64,000 bases of DNA from NCBI GenBank assembly GCA_928212115.1, contig CAKMRJ010005634.1:122313108-122377107 (forward strand), in the 5' to 3' direction. A program made the translations under genes and the position numbers. This document shows positions 57,976-64,000 of the stretch, piece after piece. The notes beneath the pieces were generated by a model, which was given only the letters and a program-made list of their open reading frames with translations, did no database searches and was not told the DNA's origin. Within the stretch, counting starts at the first letter, position 1, and each line of letters starts with the position of its first letter. Origin of the DNA: Lactuca virosa (lineage: Eukaryota; Streptophyta; Magnoliopsida; Asterales; Asteraceae).

Positions 57976-58970
57976 AAACTAAGAGCAATCAACCTCATCT
58001 TCAACTGAGATTTCGCTCATCTCACTTTCCTCATCAAATTCAGAATTTTCTATGTTCATTTATTTCTGAAATTAATTTGGCGTTAGACGAGTCAAATGAT
58101 TGAATGGTTTCGGACTTAATTTTTAACCTATCATTTTCATCTATAAGATTTTTGAGCATACATTTATGTTCCTTAGAGTCGATGAAGGTTTCTATTTGTC
58201 CAGTCCGATTTTATAACAATGGATGTTTCTTCTGAGGACATATTGATTCACATTCAGCGATGACCTCATCCTCCTAAAATTCAAGGAAGGGTAAAATCAT
58301 CTTATGAATCTTTTTTCCCTATTTCACAACTTAAATGCAATTGAGCAATATTAGTATATAAGCGCTTAGCAATTAAACAAAAAACATTCCTTTGTTTCAA
58401 AATTTTAAATTGTCTCGTTGCAAATAAATACTTTCATCCCTAGCCCTATTTAACTCCGTCTCCTTCAGCTCAATCCACATCCTTCTCTCTCTCACTTTTT
58501 GAAGACACCCTGCTGAGTTGGTCAGTTAGGTTAGAATTCGCTAAGCGAGTTTGCATGAGACTACTACTTAAGTTAGAAAATTTAAATTTTAATTCTTTTA
58601 ATTCTTCTTATATCTGTTACTGGAACTTTAAGTGATTCAAGGATGGATTGTACCTTTTTGATCAGCCGATCACAGTCGTTGATCTTCTCGCTCACGGGCT
58701 TGGCTGCAAAGCATTTGTCCTCAGTTAGGTTCGGCTCCTTACTTGCACTTTCGGTTGATCCACCACCAGCTGTGACCATCAAACATCTTCCACCGAACCG
58801 CATCCTTTGCCACATAAGCTCTTCCATGAGTGGGCTTTCTCACCTCTTCATCCTCAGAATCGGTTGACCAGACTTCAACGCCACCGAACCATCTTCATCT
58901 GCATTTCCTGCACAATCAAGGCATTCATTGAACTGTTAGCTGCCTTCTTTTTCTTGATCTCTTCCAACTT
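57976..58970 (-). pseudogene. Element M: decayed gag-linker region
   Basis: Minus-strand fragments such as NLTEDKCFAAKPVSEKINDC and CDRLIKKVQSILESLKVP (58740-58610), coiled-coil-prone, lie between the zinc knuckle and the linker above. They correspond to the long SIRE-type gag tail. The rest is out of frame. Confidence 0.6.
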
Positions 58971-59334
58971 TCACATGTAGTACGCCTCATCGTCTTCACC
59001 ATCTCTTTTCTCAGCCATCTTCCTCAGCATGCAATCTTTGGCAAAGTGGTTCTTGCCATGACAGTAATTGCAGTCGAATCCAGAGTCTCCTGCAAGCTTG
59101 CTCTCCTTCTTGTCTTCATCTTTTTGAGAAGTATTCTTCGCTTCATCCTTCACCTTCTCAGAGCTGTAACTTCCCTGCCAGTTTCGGTTCTTATTGACAG
59201 GAAATTTTCTTCGTGCAAACTTCTTTGGATTGGTGACCATCATAGCATATTCTTCGCTTATAAGGTCACACTCAGACATATCCGACTCCTCTTCTTCTTC
59301 TGCAATACTTTTTCCTTTTGAGACAAGGGCCAAC
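58971..59334 (-). pseudogene. Element M: gag C-terminal zinc knuckle
   Basis: Frame with EEEEESDMSECDLISEEYAM, then KKFARRKFPVNKNRNW and the CCHC knuckle CNYCHGKNHFAKDC (about 59073-59032), typical of copia nucleocapsid. The first 15 residues of the open frame come from the adjacent LTR of element K and are not gag. Gag upstream lies beyond element K, outside the window. Confidence 0.9.
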
Positions 59335-60089
59335 TGTTGGGTTTTGAGCATTCTAACACTCCTATGGTGTACATGCAACCCTATAACCTTGGATCTATCT
59401 GTTCTCTATTATACATGCAAAATATTAACTATCCAAGGTTTCATCCTAACTAGCATATTATGAAGCAACCTATACTACTAAAAGTTCTAGTTAGATGACA
59501 TACCTTTTGATGTAGCTTGATGTCTTCAAGCTTTAGAGCTTAGCCCCAATAGGGTGAAGCCTCAAATGGAATCACAAAATCACTAAAACACCTTGGAAGA
59601 ACTTGAGAGAATATGTATGCACACTAAAATCGGCCCACTCTTATTTTCACACACTTGTGCCCAATTTTGTGAGCAAGGACCCCTTTATATATTATGGAGG
59701 ATTAGGGTTACATCATGTAAAACACTATACCCATGACCTTTCATTTACATAGGATCCATGGGTTAAAAGCTCCATGGATATGCCATCCATGAAAGCTTAG
59801 CCCAACCTAAATGAACTTGGCCCATTCCATTATAATAAGAGTCCATATTTAATTAGTTCTTTTTGATCACTTAATTATTCTAAATTAATTCTTGATCAAT
59901 ACTAATTATAATTGATTCCATATAATATATTAGAACTTATAATATATTAATATAAATCATAAATATACTATCTCAAAAGACTATCCATATAAATTGTGTC
60001 GGTGAAGTGCAACCCAAACCAAATGGACCATGCCAGGTCGGGTCAAGTACATACCAAATATAGTTATGGACTTAGACATTAATCCAACA
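59335..60089 (-). repeat. 3' LTR of element K (755 bp)
   Basis: Plus strand begins TGTTGGGTTTTGAGC and ends CATTAATCCAACA; the minus strand therefore starts TGTTGGATTAATGTCTAAG, like LTR H. It shares GCATGTACACCATA, CCATAACTAT and GTACTTGACCCG with LTR H. Confidence 0.9.
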
Positions 60090-60100
60090 GTCTCCCACTT
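60090..60100 (-). promoter_or_regulatory. Polypurine tract of element K
   Basis: Minus strand AAGTGGGAGAC directly precedes the LTR start TGTTGGATT. Confidence 0.88.
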
Positions 60101-63100
60101 GGATAAGTATAAAACTATTATTGAGTATGACTTCAAAACTAACTGGCAATCGTAGCTCTTAAAGTCGTTGTCGAACTCTGACCTTGTCAATGACTTGTCC
60201 ATTAGATAAGGGTCATATATTATCCTCCATTCTAGATATCATATGGACTGAGACATGGATTATAATCATTCTCTCTGTCCATTTGTTTTGTTCCGATTTT
60301 CGATTCATGATGACTGACTGATTAAAAATCAAATCAGTCCTGGCTTGGCCAAGCACTCACATGTGTCATCGCTAAATCATCGAGGGCCCACAGATATCGC
60401 TTTTATCCCGAAGGTAAAAGGAATGGATAAACTTCGTCTCATATGGCTTGTTCTACTACTTGTTGAATCATACACAAAGGCACGTTTTATAACATCGAGT
60501 TACCAATGCGTTTTCGTGCAATCAATGTATAACCAACTCATAGTAACAACTCATATCTCTAGGTTTGAAGAATATAAAGATTAATCGTCTCATGATCACT
60601 CGGATAAAATCCAGAGTGAGAGTTCAAATGAGGTGGGTTGAATCCAATACTCAAAACTTATGAGCACTCATGAGTGTTGTAGCACCACTTTGTCCACTCT
60701 TAGACCTCTAAAAGCAACCCATGACAGTCTTGATTCATATCTACTTCCAACATATGACCGACTGTGGATGGTTTGAATAACTTAGTCATTCAGGAAGAAC
60801 GAACCTAGTTATTCTGGAAGTCAAAACATGCAAAGTGAAACACAAGAATAATTGAATCTAATATGGTATCAAAACCATGAATATAAATAAACACTTTTAT
60901 TTATCACCATACTGATTACTCATTATTCATTGTTTCGGTTTCATCAACTTTATACTTGAATTAAAACACTAGTTTTCCCATGCTCCAAGCAAGTACACTA
61001 TGTTTTTCAAAACAATAGCTTTGCCATACACCAGTATGCACTCTATGTTTTTCTATGATCCTTACTTTGTGAAATAAAACAATTGAACATAATTTAATGA
61101 TTCTAATTTCACACTCTTCCAAATCCTTATCGAAAATGTGAGAATTTCAAATTCCTATCATTTATCGAAATCTGTTTAGATTTTAAACTTATATGCACTG
61201 ACCCTCCTGTAATGAATATGTACAAAGTCACAAAGACTTGTCAACAGTCATTATAAGGTATTCAATGGAGATCAACTCCATGGAAACAAGTCTCATATTC
61301 AAAGTACATTGCTTTGGAACATGCTTCTTGCATTAAGTTTCTAATCTTACACAGATAACTTCCACCTATGGAGACAACTCCATATTCTCATTTTGACTAT
61401 CACTTCTGAACAAGAGATGCCTCTTTTCAGAATATGTCAATATGGTCCTTCCAAAATTAGCCACTATACTTCCAAACTGTCCCTGAGCAACCAATCTTTG
61501 GTAAACCTCAGATTGTCCTCGACAATTGCTTAATCATTTTAGTCATATCCATTCTAGACCTTTTCCCTTCTTTAATGCCTCTGGGCATTTGGAAAAATTT
61601 AGAAATGACAAATATTATAGCACATGCAATCGATCCTGTACCCAAAGCAAATGGTACACGATTCATGATGTCTCACATAAAGACATGATTCTAGACCAGT
61701 CTTTTGCTACAATATTTTTATTTGCCATGTTTTCAAAATTTGACTATGAAGAGGGATGTCGTAATCATAATCGAATTTTGAGAACGCAATATATAGAATT
61801 TCCTTAAGTTGAACCAATCCAATAAACATGAAATTTATATATATATATTATATATATATATATATATTATATAATAAGATATTCTGACTAAGATCTTAAG
61901 CCATCTAAGCCTTAGAACTGAAATGAAGTATATCCTCTCCCTTAATTATAGCAAACAACTTTTTCAATCCCTGCAGCCTCACGAATTGAAACTTTGTTTT
62001 CTATAATTAACATTGCTAACTTGCAACACTTGCAACAATTAACAATAATTACCATGCATGATGATTATTAGCATAACACTTATGCTCCCACTAGCTTTGA
62101 CATGTACTCAGAAATCTGGACTTCTAGAAATCATACTTTAGACTTTCTCTTACCAAAGTTCAGATTTCTGATACGGATGCTTTGATAAAAACTTTATCAA
62201 AATCATACCACTTTCCTTAGATAGCATGCATGTGTGTCTAAACTAAACTATTTCAGAACTATGAAAAGGGATGCCGTAATCATAGTCTCATTGTTTAAGA
62301 CCTTTTGCCATCTGCTTCAAATCTACTTGGTGGAAGTGTTTCTCCTCCCATCATTTCATGAATAGGAGAGAAACCTTATGACCCTTAGATTTTATGGTGT
62401 ATGTGTTCTTATCCATGTGAATCGTCAAAAACCATAGTCACAAGACAAGGATAATGACAAATCCAAACTCATATGGACTGAACTTATGCAATCTTAACTT
62501 CTTGCCACCTGGCAGTACAGGGCCTGCCATTGCTTCCAAGTTGTTATGCAACCAATTGAGAACTTTCAGAACTCCTATGCAAAGCCAACTTTAACTGGAA
62601 TGGGCACAGAATATGTCAACACGATAGGTTATAAACCTCAAGTCGTGTGCTAGTGAAGAACTCAGGTTTTATTCTTGATTAGCTTAGCTTGAAATTCTTT
62701 TTAGGATCTTAAGACTCCCACTATCCTCTTGACATATAAGACTATCTTGCCAAATATTCAAGAGATAGTGCGGATTCTTTATCAAGACAAACACTTCACA
62801 CAATTGGCCTTAGTTGGTCTTTGTTTTATCCAAAACATCACAACTTACCAATTTCAAATGTACAAGAGTAGGACACTTTTACTCTTACATTTGACAAGTG
62901 TTTTAAACCTTTCTTTAAGATATGTCACTCAAGTTACAATCTTGGAGTATGACTCTAAGAATTGTTTTTGGAACGAAGTATGACTCATCTTCCTGATCTA
63001 ACCATTTTCAACAATTCATGACTCCTCTTCTTAGTCATAAGAATGCACTAAGATGACCTTTAGAGGACTAATTGTGATATGATTTCTAAATCATTAAGAT

Positions 63101-63930
63101 GATCACAAACATGATACTAAAGTACTCTCCCATCTTTCAGATTTGAGAAACTTTTATCTTTCTGCCTAATTTGATTCTTCCCATTCGTTCTGCCATACAT
63201 TGAGACTTTTCCAATGTTTCAGAATTATACTAAACTTGTAAGTATAACCATATTTACTAAAACTTTAGTAAATCAAATAGTCTTAACGAGCTTTGTGGTG
63301 GACATGACCAGTGCACAAGAATGTGTACTCGATCCCTTAGTCCTTCACTTGACTCACAATCCATGTGAACAAGAATTAGTCTTGAATTTTCCAATGCTTG
63401 AAAGTTCTCATTCATCATACTATTCAACTTGCATGATTCCAAGTTTCGGTCCAATTGAAACTTGGGTGATGAGGAACTTTCCTGATTTGGTAAAATTTAG
63501 ACACTACCCAAAATGAAAGAATCAAATCCATTTTCCAATATTGCTGTCAGTGGAAATCATATAAGCAACAATTTTTCACAAATGCCATTGTAAGGATACT
63601 TCAAATAAACAAAATTAAACAATTTTTTTTTATTTTAAAAACTTGCGGAAAAAACTTATCCTTACAATCCACATGGAAAATTGTTTGTTATCTATTCCTT
63701 AGCAATATATCATACTTCTTAAGCAACTGCTCAAAATTCTGATGCGATCGAAATCCACCTTCGCGATCAGAATCAGCATATACTTCCTTTAAGATTCTCT
63801 CTCTATCTTTGATTCTTAAAACATCGACATGTGACAGTCACATCATGAATGAGGATCTCAGAATAGAACTTAACAGAGTTAGATAATGGGCTCTACCTGA
63901 TGTAGAGTCAAACTTATTGACTTTAACATC
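60101..63930 (-). other. Non-coding internal region of element K
   Basis: No protease, integrase, RT or RNase H motif can be read on either strand; open frames are short and interrupted. A near-TA-only stretch lies at about 61836-61874. The part from about 63100 to 63900 is collinear with element H. Direct repeats include GAACTTTCAG-like blocks and many CTATGNNTNCCA-like stretches. A highly decayed pol cannot be excluded without a profile search. Confidence 0.7.
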
Positions 63931-64000
63931 CTTAGGTAAATTTGGTAGCTTTGCAATCAAATCACGCCCCTTCCTTTGGCAAAATAAAAACATATGGACC
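63931..64000 (-). pseudogene. Element K gag end, partial
   Basis: Minus strand gives FCQRKGRDLIAKLPNLPKDV then KVNKFDSTSG, the decayed equivalent of the FYCQEKGHW zinc knuckle and tail in element H. It is truncated by the window end. Confidence 0.65.

Larger units (their letters stand above)
44831..59334 (-). mobile_element. Ty1/copia SIRE-type element M (3' LTR to gag)
   Basis: On the minus strand the order is gag, protease, integrase, RT, RNase H, then a long spacer, an additional ORF, polypurine tract and 3' LTR. Integrase before RT defines the copia superfamily. An ORF after pol is the hallmark of the SIRE/Maximus lineage, where it is often called env-like. The 5' part of gag and the 5' LTR are cut off by element K at 59335. 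Solo LTR I is nested in the downstream ORF. Frameshifts and stops show the copy is inactive. Confidence 0.92.
59335..64000 (-). mobile_element. Copia-like non-autonomous element K (3' part)
   Basis: Minus-strand member of the H family: 3' LTR 59335-60089, polypurine tract 60090-60100, about 3.8 kb of non-coding internal DNA, and the end of gag at the window edge. It inserted into gag of element M; the left flank is CCAAC and the other flank lies outside. Its non-coding region is collinear with H over at least 800 bp, so this non-coding stretch is a family trait and not random decay. Confidence 0.85.

Noticed and set aside
60101..63930. Copia pol in element K
   Set aside because: No DDE, YVDD or RNase H motif could be read in any frame; collinearity with H supports a non-coding interior instead.

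Overview
The window is nuclear DNA of a flowering plant, most likely a composite (Asteraceae) and probably a lettuce-type Cichorieae species. The species guess is an inference from the style of the LTR retrotransposons, including arrays of the palindrome ACTCGTCGAGT; only a database search could confirm it. One intact host gene is visible: a seven-exon patatin-like phospholipase on the minus strand (29343-32325). Almost everything else is nested, decayed transposable elements. I see no rRNA or tRNA gene, CRISPR array, organelle insert or bacterial-type operon.

Left block, 1-28660. A LINE remnant on the minus strand (5974-6226 and 8210-9575) was broken by three insertions. The first is a Ty3/gypsy chromovirus (element A) whose 3' half and 3' LTR fill 1-5973. 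The second is a minus-oriented solo LTR (F, 6227-8209). The third is a minus-strand gypsy element J: its 3' LTR is 9576-11844 and its internal part is 24880-28660, with gag at 27737-28560. Exactly at the inner edge of J's 3' LTR sits a complete plus-strand, coding-poor gypsy-type element B (11845-24874) with a matching CGTCA target duplication. B in turn contains two solo LTRs of one family: C1 (15077-17342, duplication TATTG) and C2 (21479-23808, duplication TTAAT). J also carries a solo LTR, D (25972-27731, duplication GTTCC).

Middle block, 28660-36540. This holds the phospholipase gene and AT-rich intergenic DNA. The intergenic part contains a 168-bp Mutator-like MITE with a perfect 9-bp duplication and a ~1.07-kb inverted repeat capped on both sides by TA microsatellites.

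Right block, 36540-64000. It begins with LTR fragments (36541-37064 and G, 37065-37607). Next come the 5' LTR and leader of gypsy-type element E (37608-41007) and the 5' LTR, gag and non-coding region of copia-like element H (41008-44830). A large minus-strand Ty1/copia element of SIRE/Maximus type follows (M, 44831-59334). M has gag, protease, integrase, RT and RNase H and an additional coiled-coil ORF downstream of pol, which is split by a 2.9-kb solo LTR (I, 46469-49415, duplication GTAAG). Last is a second, minus-oriented member of the H family (K, 59335 to the window end).

The most interesting signal is architectural. Several unrelated retroelement families here each carry their own set of short CpG-containing palindromes, often paired into larger hairpins, in LTRs or leaders. 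One palindrome, ACTCGTCGAGT, occurs both in gypsy-type LTRs and in a copia leader. The LTRs also share an inverted telo-box next to the TATA-like box, a GAACTCACTAAGC block, and a donor/acceptor pair that could define an intron inside the LTR.
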